A stretch of DNA of 64,000 bases from NCBI GenBank assembly GCA_002499545.1, contig DAME01000003.1, positions 67,644 to 131,643 on the forward strand. The letters are read 5' to 3'. The notes under the pieces were generated by a model. It had not been told where the DNA came from. It saw nothing but the letters and a program-made list of their open reading frames with translations, and made no database searches. Source of the stretch: Euryarchaeota archaeon UBA88. Its GTDB lineage: Archaea > Thermoplasmatota > Poseidoniia > Poseidoniales > Poseidoniaceae. The position numbers were made by a program, and so were the translations under genes. The number at the start of each line of letters is the position of its first letter. Within the stretch, counting starts at the first letter, position 1. Of the stretch, positions 44,543 through 54,153 are shown one piece after another.

Positions 44543-45679
44543 TCACAAATCATCGAATAAATCGTCGAATTCATCTGATTCCTCAGAATCCATGTCCAAG
44601 TCAGAGAACATATCATCGAAATCATCGTCCTCTGCCCCACTTTCTTCGGGTTCTTCTGGAAGAATGATCGGTTGTTTGAGGGTTGGTTTTTGCTGCTTTT
44701 TCGGCTTTTTGCGTACGACTCGCACAAGAACGAGCAGGAACAACACCAGGAGAAGAGAACCGCCGCCAATAGCAGCATACATTATCGTGTCATCGTCGCT
44801 GATTGAAGTCAAACCTTCCAAACCACTGGATTGACTCTGGCCTTTGACGTCAAGCTGGATCGTGACTTCGCTGAATTGGGCTGAATCATCGTTGCCACTC
44901 TGAGCGCGAATGATGAGTGGATTTCGAAGGTCTTCACTCAACTGTGAAGGAGAACGGATGCTCAATGTCTTGACAGAAGAGGTTCCTTGCGAAGGCACGT
45001 TTTCGCTGATAAATGTGCCTGCTGGGAATGAGAAACCTGCAGCTTCGAGTTCGGCAGCATTCGCTATGACAACCTCGAGTTTGTCGTCATCGTTTCCTTT
45101 ATTGGTCATTTGGAAGGTGAATTCTACTTCTTCACTTGTCTCCATATACCGTGTGGTGATGTCTGAAAGTGAGAGTTCAATCATTCCGTAGGATTCGATA
45201 CTAAAGTCGCCAATGTAGGTCGTGTTTGCAACCCAAGGACCTTCCGGCAACTGCCCGTACGGAAGACTGTTCCACGATTCTACCTTGGCTTCAATCACGA
45301 ATTCATGCATGATTGAAGCCGAAAGCTTGGTTTGTCCAGAAAAGAGAAGCTCAAATGTATCGTCTTCACCTGCAGCGAGCGTGAACGAATCTTCTGAGAG
45401 TGAGAGTTCGACTAAAATTCCATCCCATTCGATGACCTCAATGCTGATGTCTTCACTCGCAGAAGTTGGGTTGGTTACAGTGCACACCACGGATACCTCG
45501 GCATCCGAGGTTGGCCGGACGTCCATGACAGGGTCTGAACCACAGTCCAATTCAACTGCTGGAAGCGGCGAGCCTTGTGCTGATGCGGTGGAAAGAAAGC
45601 ATGGAGCAATGAACAGTGCCATCACAAGGCCGATTATCAAGGACTTATGAACGGATGACACGGTTATGGGTGAGGGCAT
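44543..45679 (-). CDS. Secreted membrane-anchored protein with Ig-like domains
   Basis: A 378-residue surface protein. A signal peptide (LIIGLVMALFIAPCFLSTASAQG) is followed by about 270 residues in beta-rich, Ser/Glu/Thr-rich repeats of CARDB/Ig-like type, for example EDISIEVIEWDG and EVEFTFQMTNKGNDDDKLEV. One membrane helix follows (MYAAIGGGSLLLVLFLLVLVRVV), then a basic stop-transfer and a cytosolic tail with long Asp/Glu/Ser runs. The same plan recurs in the 1971-residue protein of this window. Binding partner unknown. It lies 114 bp upstream of fabI on the same strand; its stop is followed by no clear terminator. Confidence 0.75.
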   Translation of the reverse strand: MPSPITVSSVHKSLIIGLVMALFIAPCFLSTASAQGSPLPAVELDCGSDPVMDVRPTSDAEVSVVCTVTNPTSASEDISIEVIEWDGILVELSLSEDSFTLAAGEDDTFELLFSGQTKLSASIMHEFVIEAKVESWNSLPYGQLPEGPWVANTTYIGDFSIESYGMIELSLSDITTRYMETSEEVEFTFQMTNKGNDDDKLEVVIANAAELEAAGFSFPAGTFISENVPSQGTSSVKTLSIRSPSQLSEDLRNPLIIRAQSGNDDSAQFSEVTIQLDVKGQSQSSGLEGLTSISDDDTIMYAAIGGGSLLLVLFLLVLVRVVRKKPKKQQKPTLKQPIILPEEPEESGAEDDDFDDMFSDLDMDSEESDEFDDLFDDL

Positions 45680-45701
45680 TCACTCATGAATGTGATGGCT
45701 T

Positions 45702-46619
45702 TCAAGTGTCAGAATGGGCCGACTCGGTAGAATAAACGCTCGGACCGTACAATTCTTCGGCGAGATCCTGGTGAGCCAGCCAGAGGTATTCTTCATCCAA
45801 TCCCGCATCAAGCAACTGCTTGGTTCGCTTTGGGACGGTCTTCGGTCCGAGGACTGCTCCTGGACGGCGGGGATCGTCCATGTAGTCTGTTTCAAGCATG
45901 AAGCCGTGGCCGCATTTTTCTACTGTCCCCATCAATTCTTCAATGGCCCCTTTGCCAATAAGAACACTTGGCGTGACGCCCTGCGTGATGGCTAAATCGA
46001 CGTTTGGAGGTGAATAATGACGCACTAACCGGCGAGCCGGAAGGCCAGCTTTTGAGGCCATTTGGGAAAGGTCCCGATAGGTAGATTCGAGTTCACCTTC
46101 AACATGAAGCTGAAGTACAATACCCTCTTGATGCGCAAGGTGCATCGTTTCACTCAACAACGTATTGGAAAGTTCCCAAACTCGTGCACTCACCGGCCAG
46201 TGCGGTCGTCCAACTTCCCCTAGGGCGTGTGCTTTACCTTCATCGATATATTCGACAGCCGCATCAATGCTGTTACGGTAATTTTCCATTGCCAACTGTG
46301 CACCTTGCTCACCGTCTGAATCCAACCATGCGATGAATTGATGAGCAAACGCCGCTGGGTGAGGTCCAAGTACGACTCGAACACCAAGTCCAACATTCCT
46401 GCGAACCTGCTCTGCCATAGCCACAGTATCTGCATAGGCCTCACTGTGCCCTTGTTTTGTGGTTGGAGGGGATGAAAAATCCGGACAGTGGACCAAAACA
46501 ATGTCAGTACCACCAGCGTTTTTGAAATCCTTTGCAGCATCGAGGTAGCGACCGTTCCGATTCAAATGAAAGTGGTTGTCGAGGATTGGGCCATCCCAAC
46601 CTGTACCTCCCGTCATCAT
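45702..46619 (-). CDS. TatD-like metal-dependent hydrolase
   Basis: A 305-residue TIM-barrel hydrolase of the archaeal TatD-related group (COG1099-like). Metal ligands can be followed in order: His-x-His in ILDNHFHLN near residue 15, the Glu in GEVGRPHW near 148, His in LQLHVEGE, His in RHYSPP, and the closing Asp in ETDYMDDPRRPG. TatD relatives are DNases or phosphoesterases; substrate for this archaeal group is not known. It lies 22 bp before the secreted-protein gene and 63 bp after the TBP-like gene. Either Met1 or Met2 may be the start. Confidence 0.8.
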   Translation of the reverse strand: MMTGGTGWDGPILDNHFHLNRNGRYLDAAKDFKNAGGTDIVLVHCPDFSSPPTTKQGHSEAYADTVAMAEQVRRNVGLGVRVVLGPHPAAFAHQFIAWLDSDGEQGAQLAMENYRNSIDAAVEYIDEGKAHALGEVGRPHWPVSARVWELSNTLLSETMHLAHQEGIVLQLHVEGELESTYRDLSQMASKAGLPARRLVRHYSPPNVDLAITQGVTPSVLIGKGAIEELMGTVEKCGHGFMLETDYMDDPRRPGAVLGPKTVPKRTKQLLDAGLDEEYLWLAHQDLAEELYGPSVYSTESAHSDT

Positions 46620-46682
46620 CGAGCCTCATCAAGCGCTACAGTTCCTGCGATTTCAACGCATGGGTAATTGCTGGGTGAAGGA

Positions 46683-47231
46683 TTAGATTCGCTGAACAAA
46701 CATTCCTTTTTCTTGAAGAATTCCGCGCCAGTAAACAGCAGCCATCGCAACCATGTTTCGATGCCGTGCATCGGTTGCCACGCAGCGACCGTTTGGCCAC
46801 ATGTGCAACGTGAGGTTGTGCCGGGTATCCGATACAACGCTGCAACCCAGTCGCTGGTCGTAGACAGAAGTACCGGCGTTAAAGTCGCCCACCAACTGGT
46901 TAACGTCCAAATCACTGCCAAATTCAAAAGATGCGACAACTGGTCCTAGTTCCGTTTCAAGCCCTGAATCACTGAGCCCTAAACGCAGCATCAATTCTTT
47001 GGCTGCCGCACGTGCAGATTCAACTCGATGTGTACCGTGCACGACTATTCGACCTTCTGCATCGATGACAATGGTTGCTCTTGGGTGGTCCAGCACCTTG
47101 ATGACAACGCCACCAGTTTGTTGACCACCTAATTGGGCAACAACGGCTGATTGGTCAATAGGCGAGGGTGCAACAAAGCGAACAAGCTGATTTTCGATTC
47201 GTACGTCAATGGTTCCAGCTGCCATATTCAC
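46683..47231 (-). CDS. Divergent TATA-binding-protein-like protein
   Basis: A 182-residue protein with the two-repeat plan of TBP. Repeat 1: IDVRIENQLVRFVAP ... ATIVIDAEGRIVVHGTHRVE, which can be laid on the archaeal TBP pattern VKLRIEN ... LLIFSSGKLVVTGAKS. Repeat 2: PVVASFEFGSDLDVNQLV ... LTLHMWPNGRCVATDARHR. In true TBP the IFSSGK strands supply the Phe residues that kink TATA DNA; here they are VIDAEG and HMWPNG, and the EEFPG loops are absent. So the fold is probable but classical DNA kinking is not. It may be a regulator or specialised factor. Its ATG overlaps the stop of the 271-residue gene by 4 bp. Confidence 0.65.
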   Translation of the reverse strand: MNMAAGTIDVRIENQLVRFVAPSPIDQSAVVAQLGGQQTGGVVIKVLDHPRATIVIDAEGRIVVHGTHRVESARAAAKELMLRLGLSDSGLETELGPVVASFEFGSDLDVNQLVGDFNAGTSVYDQRLGCSVVSDTRHNLTLHMWPNGRCVATDARHRNMVAMAAVYWRGILQEKGMFVQRI

Positions 47232-48043
47232 TCCTCCTCAGTATCATCGGACGGGCCCGCGTATGAAGTTATTTCCTCTGTATCTGGAAGTGATTCCAGA
47301 ACCGAAAGCATAGCATTTCGATGAGGCAAGTAAAGCGGAACAAGCAAGACTGCATCGTCCCCGAACTGTTTGCGAAGCGTAGAGAGAGCCCCCCGAAGTC
47401 GGCAGCCGTACCGTTGATTGCGGGCGTGCGCAACATCCGGGCCGATAATCCATTCCGAAAGATCCCACCATGTCGCTGATAACACTGAGGCTGAACCGAA
47501 GTTAGCAGAAACCCCTTTCGGAGGTTTTTGAGCTTCGAAGATGTTTTTCTTGACCCTTTTTCTCCACTTCCCACCCAGTGAAATGAGTCCTAACAATTTC
47601 CTCCAATGCGATGCAGCCTTCGCTTCGTTGGTCAGATGCTCACCCCATAACTCGTCATCAGCAGTGGGCTCAATGAAAAACACCGGTCGCTCGTGTCGCA
47701 CGGCGTTACGATGGATTCGGCGAGGTTCTGGGTCTGGGAATCGTCCACCGTTGACGTCTTCGATAAGCGTTAATTCATCGAGAAAAATTGCGAATGCACC
47801 ACCAGAAATCAAGCTGTGTGAGAGGTTCACCCCAGGTGATTCAGCCTCGTCTTTTTCCTCTTGAACCCAAAGGTCAACGACATCAGGCGATTCGAGCAAC
47901 CCAAGTCCGTGCCACCCAGTCCGGGGACGCATCAATCGAGGGTATACGACCGTTGGAAGGACCGGATGAAGGAGGATTCGACCACCTTCGGGGTCATCCC
48001 AATACGTGTCACCCCATTCAAGTCGAGCAGGCAAAACCTTCAC
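47228..48043 (-). CDS. Unknown soluble protein coupled to the TBP-like gene
   Basis: A 271-residue soluble protein without a family that I recognise. It is rich in Trp, His, Arg and Pro, has a basic stretch KWRKRVKKN near residue 160, and ends in an acidic tail. It lies 1 bp from the stop of the giant surface protein upstream and overlaps the TBP-like gene downstream by 4 bp, which favours joint function with the latter. No signal peptide or membrane helix is visible. Confidence 0.65.
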   Translation of the reverse strand: MKVLPARLEWGDTYWDDPEGGRILLHPVLPTVVYPRLMRPRTGWHGLGLLESPDVVDLWVQEEKDEAESPGVNLSHSLISGGAFAIFLDELTLIEDVNGGRFPDPEPRRIHRNAVRHERPVFFIEPTADDELWGEHLTNEAKAASHWRKLLGLISLGGKWRKRVKKNIFEAQKPPKGVSANFGSASVLSATWWDLSEWIIGPDVAHARNQRYGCRLRGALSTLRKQFGDDAVLLVPLYLPHRNAMLSVLESLPDTEEITSYAGPSDDTEEE

Positions 48044-48044
48044 C

Positions 48045-51000
48045 TTACTGGCTCTCTACCCACTCGAGTAACGCTTGAACGCTCCATCCTTGGTCGAAGT
48101 ATCCTTGGATTTCTTCCTGAGTCCACTGAGGGAACTTCTGCATGGCATCACGCATCTCTGGTGAGAGGCTCGAGGCTGCTGGAGGCGGCCCTGAGAGAGT
48201 CGAAGATTGCTGAGGAATATCGACATAGGTTTTCGAATCTGATTCATCGTCTTCATCGAACAAGTCAGATTCTCCACTGCGACGGATCAGAACGAATACC
48301 AGTGTTCCGAGTACTGCTACGGCAATTCCGAGTATCGATGCTAACACCACGAATCCAGTCGAGTCAGACGACTGACTTTCGACCTTGACGTTGAATGATT
48401 CTCCTACAGAGGAACCGTTGAACAACAGTTCATTTGTCGTGTTGTCTGAAATCATGTAGTACATTCCAGTAGTCGCCAAATTAAACTGTTGAAGTTCAAC
48501 TGAAATCCACGACTTTTGTCCAACTGCAATTTCTCCGGTAGATACGCTGCTCTCAAAGATGGGGGTACTTCCACCAATCACCGAGCGGATATTGAGGTCT
48601 GTGGATCCGTCCATAGTCCCATCGTTTCGAACTTCGATTTCAAGTGTAACCTTGTCGCCAACCTCTGGAGATGAAGGCGACATGATCACGTTATCGATGA
48701 GGAAACTGGCTTCTTCATGAATCAACTCATACATGGACTTGTGAACTGGGTCCCCTGAATTGATGAATCCAATACTTCCGTCTTCATTTGGGCCGCCGCC
48801 AAGAATTGCACGGGTACCTGCTGAATCGGTTGCATCAATCCAAAACACGATATCGACGTTGGATATTTGCTCACGTTCAGGATCATCTTGTCCTTCTGAG
48901 AGTGGCCACAAGTCGATGCAGTCACCAACTGCAGAATACGAACCACCGCTCTCACTGATGATGAGTTCATGCGACATTGGTTCATCGCCGAAAGTACTGC
49001 GGTAAATCGGCCAAGTAATGTTGTTGGACGAATCGGTGTAGAAACTCCACGAAACAAAGACGTCGCCTTGGAACATTGCTTCTCGTTCTTCGAGAGCAAC
49101 TTGTACATCGACACAATGGAAGGTCGAAGTCGGCAACACATTTGCCATTGGCTCATTGGTCAATCCTTTCATTGCAGACCATGAGTTGGATGAAACCCGA
49201 GGTGCGGTTCCGTCAACTTTGATCTTGAAGTTTTGGCACCCATATGAAGCGGAGCCGGCACAGAATGCAGAGGTACTGTCAACTGCTCCCAGAGGGAGGC
49301 CAGCAATACCGTTTCCACACTCACCGTTGACTCCACCAGAACCACCGGTCGCGTCATAGGGGCACAATCTGAAGACGTAGGTGTATTCGTTGGTCACTGG
49401 AGGTGCCGTGATGTTAATGTCGAATACGCCACCAGTGAACGAGTGATATGTCACTTCACCAGGGAATGCAATGTAACCCTTGGCGCCGTCCATAGATGCA
49501 GCTTGCCGGGTAATCTCGAGCGTCAATTCGGTTTCAGGAGTGATGTAGACTTCGTTGTTAATTCCTTCAACGTAAGCGTATTGACCCTCAAATCCAATGA
49601 TGTCACCGGGATAGACGAAGCCCTTGCGAACATCGTTTGTTTTCGGCTCCATGAGATCCATGAATGTAGGTGTGACCATCAAATCGTTGGCCGTATCTGC
49701 ACGGAAATCAAGTTGAATTCCATCACTGTAGTACCAGTCTTGAATGTGTCGACCGGGAGCCGGCAACATGCGGTATCGTGGGTTATCCAAGTCCTGCATG
49801 TACAGCACAGGGTTGTTCAACGAACTGGAAGCACCCGGCAGCCCCCACGTCATTCGAATCGGCAGGTCGAGGTAGAAATCAGATTCAAACGGATCGATTA
49901 AGACGCCGCCATCCATTCGCAGAACTTGGGGTCCTTGTGATGTCGCCGATTCTCCGAGAATTTCGATGAATGGGCTTGAAGTCCATGCAGTTTGGTTTCG
50001 TGGGAAGAACCAGACGGTCATGTCGTCTCGGTCATCAGCCAGGTCGACTCGGAAGTAGTCAACATCACGCCATCCGTTGTCGTCGTTTGCTTCTACAATC
50101 AGGTGATATTCGTTTCCAGCGTACATGGTTTGGTTCCACTTTCCGTTGTATTGCTGTTGATTGGACTTAAGGAAGCGACTTTCCTGTGAATCTTCAACGA
50201 AGAAATTTCGGATCACTGGCGACTTAGAACTCATTGAAACATAGGTGAACTTATCGTTTTCAAATCCTGGTGCTCCACCGTTTATGGCGTTACCAGCGAG
50301 GTCAAATCCTTCAATCCAAATGCTGACTTTACCTACTGGGTCTTTACCAACGTTCGCGTAATCGTTGAACGTTGCGGTGTAGTTTGCAAATGGAGCGGCT
50401 CCATCGCTGTTTGCTGTCACCGTGATGTATTCATCAGCATCGGCTTGTCCATCACCATTCGTGTCGTGGTCGTGTTCGACCCATACCATGATGTTCAGCG
50501 ACGAAGGCGGATTTGGAAGGTCGCTAGCATTCAAACGGATTTTCTGAGTTGTTGATGGAACAACCCACGTATCATCAACCATCACACGCCAGTTACTTTC
50601 CACCGATGGATCGACTTCTCCGTTAAGAATTCGCACATCGACAAGATTCGGGTCCAGTGTGTCGATTGAAAGGTTGAACGGAATAGCACAGGAACTGTCA
50701 GGTCGGTACTCTGCAGCAGGGCAAAGTGTGTCTCCACCCTCGTAACCGTCTATGCGGAAACGATAGGTGTCTTGACCAGCAGCCATGCCGAGGTCAATTT
50801 GCCAGTTGAAGTCACCGCCAATTACACCTGATTGGTTTGCAACTGTATGCCATTCAACGCTGATGTTTCCATTCGAGTTGTTGATGAACTTCTGTTCAAG
50901 CACCATAAAGTAGCCACTTGGGTCAGGTGATATCGACAGGTCTTGCAATCGGATTGAACCAGAAACAGTAACCAATTGACCGGATTTTCCGTCATCGAGG

Positions 51001-53960
51001 TCTTGGGCGATTCCGATGTTGTTCTCCACTTGGAAGGACGTAATTTGAGCGTCATTCTCAACAGCATTTCCGCCGTTAGGAGCCATCAAGAGCGCATCCG
51101 GCAATCCATTGATTCCGTTTGCAGTAACTAAACCAGAATAGATTCGAACTTCCTCAGTATCTTCCCAATTTGAGTTAACAGTGAATCGCCAAGTCACTTC
51201 AAGACCTTCGGAGATCGGCATGACACTGGAAGACTCTAATGTAATCAAATCGAGTTCATCATCTGCTTCAGTAAATCCAAATGAATTACTGTATGAGAGA
51301 AGAACCGAGCCCGTTTGAGATTCAAATGCGAGGATGGCTTCAGCCAAGCTCGTTCCGGTCAGTGAACTTACTGTATGGGTTGTGGAAATTTCATAAATTT
51401 CGCCGTTAGGGTACAAACCAACAGGATTTCCTGCCGCAGAAATCGTGTTCGTGTATCCTGCTGAAGTTTCGATTAGAAGGTCGGAAAATTCCAGTGTGCC
51501 GCCAGTAGAACTGGTGACCATGAGCTCAACTTCTGCAGTAGAACCACCTTGCCAAAGAGCAATTCCCTTGTTCAACTCAATATCCAATCCATCAGAAGTC
51601 CCGAGAACCACTGAATAATTGTACACAATATCAAGGCCTCGAACGGTCATCTGGGCGCCAGTTGAGGCGTTTGGAGAATTAGCCTTGAGGCGGAAAGTTT
51701 GCCACTCGTTGCCGTATTCATCATAGTAACTGGTGGGAACAAGTGGGTTGGAGAGCAGTGAATTGAGGGCTGTTTTCATGTTGATGTCTTCCGGCAAGTA
51801 TTCCGGGAAAATCAGAGAAATGTTCGCAACTGAACCCATCACAACTTCTTGGGTACCTGACAGTAACGAAAGCTCGAAGCCCTCGCTCAAGTCGTTGGAT
51901 GAAAAGATACCCATTTGGTCAAATGCAAAGTCAACTGAAGTGACTTCTGCACCCTTTGGAAGCATGAACATTGCACCTTCAGCAACACCAGATTGATCGA
52001 TAGTGAGGTTAGAAGAACTCTGTCCGTAATTCACACCATCAATGGTTGCTTTGAGGAATTCCGTTTGACGCCCGAACGAGCCGAAAGCAGGTTCGTCAAA
52101 GCCCCAGTCTACCGTTCCGTCGTTACCAACATCGAGTTGGACGTGCGTTGCATGATGGCCGAATTCTAAGTCAAACCAGAGTCCGCCAACGTTGCATGCA
52201 TTTTGGTACATCAGCTGCGCATCAAATCCAAACCATGGCTCTGCAAGTGTGTAAGTCGTACCACTCTCGGCACCGTTGATTCCGATTCCACCGAATCCCA
52301 TGAGGTCCAAACTTGGAACCTCTGCACAGTCATCTTGAATCATCGGTGTGACGCTCGTAATTGGACGATCAAAGTTGCTTCGATGCAGAACAGGAGAGTA
52401 GGTATCATCCATCAGCAGAGGCGAGTACATGATTGGCATTCCTTGACCAGGCGTCTCCCAAACTCCGTTGACGACATTGTCTGTCATGTCGTCGGTTTGG
52501 TTGAAACCGGTACCGACACGTGTACCGATGCTGAATCCGTGGAGGACGGGGGATGACAAGCGGCTCGGTCCAGAATTGAACTCTATAGTGAAGTCAATGG
52601 ATGGATGAGCGCTTGAATCGATGTCCCATAATTCGATGATTTTCCCCTGTAGGCCAGTCATGAGTTTTCCGTTACGGTCGGTAATCGTCTGACCAGTTGA
52701 AGAGTCGTGAACCTCGACATTCAAGGTCGCTGATGTCGTGGTTTCCGATTCGATTGTCAAAATACCGTAGCCATTTGGTTGGTTGTCGCCGGTTTGAACA
52801 TAGGGTAAAAATCCGTTGATATCCATCGAGGAAGATTGAGGTAATCGGTCTCCGACCCGGAAGTTATCGATGTACCAACCGGCCTTTCCGCCGTCTGCAT
52901 TGTTGACGTTGTTATCTTCGACAACGAAGCGCATTTCGATGTACTTTCCGATATAAGGAGCCAGATCAACTGCTAAACTAGCCCATCCGTTCGGGTTAGC
53001 AACCGAGGTAGATGACCCTGCAATAGCATAATCTCCGGAAGCAACGCCGCCGCAACGGTAGTCGATTTGTCCAGCGTTCGAAGCGCCGCTACTCCGTACA
53101 TAGTATCCGTTGCCGTAACCGAGACCTGATGAATTTCCAAGGTCGATATCCACGTGTTCAAACCCAGTTGGGTCGGAGGTCACGAAGTCATCGTTGAACG
53201 AGGAACGTATTTCGACATACGCACAGTCTCGGTAGTTGACCGGTGGGTTTGTTTGGCCACCAGACCCAGTTTCAACATCAAGGTCGTGCCATGAATCAAA
53301 GTATGCCATGTGGTTCTTTAAGTTGGAATCAACGTATATTGAAGCGGTTGTTAACAGATAGACTCGACCATTGTTTCCGTTGACATATTCATCGGTGTAG
53401 TCTTCATCCATCAATCCAGTTCCCCAGCAGTATTCACCACTAGCGCATGGAGGGATGTTCGTATTTGGTGGAAGAGCATTTGTGTCAATCTGACCGTGGT
53501 CCCAGCCAACCCAGTCTTGGGCAAGGGCTCTGTGGTCGATGAAGCCAGAGGTCGTTTCTTCAAAATCTGTGAGGAAGCCTTCTGATTTGAGGCGGACGGG
53601 AACTGAATTCGAACCTTCCTCGTACACGAAATGGGTTTCGTTTGAAAACTTCGTGAGTTGGTTGTTGTACATGGGGTTCCACACACGGGGCATGGTCTCG
53701 ATATCGACACGTGAGTGTGCTGCGTGCTCGAGCATGTCGGTGGAAACGGTCATCGAAGCATCGACAACGGTCTCATCTGCGGGGAGATTAATTATACCAT
53801 CATTGGTGTTAATGAAGGGCGTTCCATCTCGGAATTCAATGTCTGCTGTAGGGTTACCATTTCCGAAATCAGTCACGGTTGCAGCACCTGCAAAGGGGGC
53901 CAATACCATTAGGAGTACGAGAAATAATGGGGTTTCTAATCGTCGATTTTCACTGTGCAT
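48045..53960 (-). CDS. Giant membrane-anchored surface protein
   Basis: A 1971-residue exported protein. A signal peptide (PLFLVLLMVLAPFAGAATV) starts the chain. Residues about 180-380 look like a MAM/jelly-roll lectin domain: WTSLAVDLAPYIGKYIEMRF-like strands and GWYIDNFRVGD. Many Ig-, CARDB- and PKD-like segments follow, with Asn/Asp/Gly-rich loops and scattered Cys. Near the C-terminus is a CARDB-like domain (VGDKVTLEIEVRNDGTMDGS), one membrane helix (FVVLASILGIAVAVLGTLVFV) and a cytosolic tail ending in a small helical motif, FPQWTQEEIQGYFDQGWSVQ. It may bind particles or polysaccharides; no peptidase motif is seen. A leader hairpin lies 67 bp upstream. Confidence 0.8.
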   Translation of the reverse strand: MHSENRRLETPLFLVLLMVLAPFAGAATVTDFGNGNPTADIEFRDGTPFINTNDGIINLPADETVVDASMTVSTDMLEHAAHSRVDIETMPRVWNPMYNNQLTKFSNETHFVYEEGSNSVPVRLKSEGFLTDFEETTSGFIDHRALAQDWVGWDHGQIDTNALPPNTNIPPCASGEYCWGTGLMDEDYTDEYVNGNNGRVYLLTTASIYVDSNLKNHMAYFDSWHDLDVETGSGGQTNPPVNYRDCAYVEIRSSFNDDFVTSDPTGFEHVDIDLGNSSGLGYGNGYYVRSSGASNAGQIDYRCGGVASGDYAIAGSSTSVANPNGWASLAVDLAPYIGKYIEMRFVVEDNNVNNADGGKAGWYIDNFRVGDRLPQSSSMDINGFLPYVQTGDNQPNGYGILTIESETTTSATLNVEVHDSSTGQTITDRNGKLMTGLQGKIIELWDIDSSAHPSIDFTIEFNSGPSRLSSPVLHGFSIGTRVGTGFNQTDDMTDNVVNGVWETPGQGMPIMYSPLLMDDTYSPVLHRSNFDRPITSVTPMIQDDCAEVPSLDLMGFGGIGINGAESGTTYTLAEPWFGFDAQLMYQNACNVGGLWFDLEFGHHATHVQLDVGNDGTVDWGFDEPAFGSFGRQTEFLKATIDGVNYGQSSSNLTIDQSGVAEGAMFMLPKGAEVTSVDFAFDQMGIFSSNDLSEGFELSLLSGTQEVVMGSVANISLIFPEYLPEDINMKTALNSLLSNPLVPTSYYDEYGNEWQTFRLKANSPNASTGAQMTVRGLDIVYNYSVVLGTSDGLDIELNKGIALWQGGSTAEVELMVTSSTGGTLEFSDLLIETSAGYTNTISAAGNPVGLYPNGEIYEISTTHTVSSLTGTSLAEAILAFESQTGSVLLSYSNSFGFTEADDELDLITLESSSVMPISEGLEVTWRFTVNSNWEDTEEVRIYSGLVTANGINGLPDALLMAPNGGNAVENDAQITSFQVENNIGIAQDLDDGKSGQLVTVSGSIRLQDLSISPDPSGYFMVLEQKFINNSNGNISVEWHTVANQSGVIGGDFNWQIDLGMAAGQDTYRFRIDGYEGGDTLCPAAEYRPDSSCAIPFNLSIDTLDPNLVDVRILNGEVDPSVESNWRVMVDDTWVVPSTTQKIRLNASDLPNPPSSLNIMVWVEHDHDTNGDGQADADEYITVTANSDGAAPFANYTATFNDYANVGKDPVGKVSIWIEGFDLAGNAINGGAPGFENDKFTYVSMSSKSPVIRNFFVEDSQESRFLKSNQQQYNGKWNQTMYAGNEYHLIVEANDDNGWRDVDYFRVDLADDRDDMTVWFFPRNQTAWTSSPFIEILGESATSQGPQVLRMDGGVLIDPFESDFYLDLPIRMTWGLPGASSSLNNPVLYMQDLDNPRYRMLPAPGRHIQDWYYSDGIQLDFRADTANDLMVTPTFMDLMEPKTNDVRKGFVYPGDIIGFEGQYAYVEGINNEVYITPETELTLEITRQAASMDGAKGYIAFPGEVTYHSFTGGVFDINITAPPVTNEYTYVFRLCPYDATGGSGGVNGECGNGIAGLPLGAVDSTSAFCAGSASYGCQNFKIKVDGTAPRVSSNSWSAMKGLTNEPMANVLPTSTFHCVDVQVALEEREAMFQGDVFVSWSFYTDSSNNITWPIYRSTFGDEPMSHELIISESGGSYSAVGDCIDLWPLSEGQDDPEREQISNVDIVFWIDATDSAGTRAILGGGPNEDGSIGFINSGDPVHKSMYELIHEEASFLIDNVIMSPSSPEVGDKVTLEIEVRNDGTMDGSTDLNIRSVIGGSTPIFESSVSTGEIAVGQKSWISVELQQFNLATTGMYYMISDNTTNELLFNGSSVGESFNVKVESQSSDSTGFVVLASILGIAVAVLGTLVFVLIRRSGESDLFDEDDESDSKTYVDIPQQSSTLSGPPPAASSLSPEMRDAMQKFPQWTQEEIQGYFDQGWSVQALLEWVESQ

Positions 53961-54026
53961 AGTTTCACCGGCCCTTCATCCCAAGATTGCTTCACCTAAA
54001 ACCGCATCGGGCTTTTGCCCACCATT

Positions 54027-54043
54027 ACCCTCCTACGGAGGGT
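54027..54043 (-). promoter_or_regulatory. Leader hairpin with CC-GTA-GG apex upstream of the giant surface gene
   Basis: Perfect 7-bp arms (54027-54033 and 54037-54043) with a 3-base loop; on the minus strand the apex reads CCGTAGG, as in the thrS leader. It lies 67 nt before the surface-protein start and also 111 nt before the divergent thioesterase gene. Confidence 0.45.
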
Positions 54044-54153
54044 GCCAAGACCGGACGAATTCAGCAGCACGCTTGTTCAAAATAGAGCGCAAAATACGGT
54101 TTATCGCCCTTTCACCCAAATGACTTCTTGAGGGAGAACCTTCTCGTAGTGCC

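Noticed and set aside
53539..54123. 194-codon frame across the start of the giant surface gene
   Set aside because: Overlaps the signal-peptide end of a clear gene, with no ribosome site or recognisable domain.
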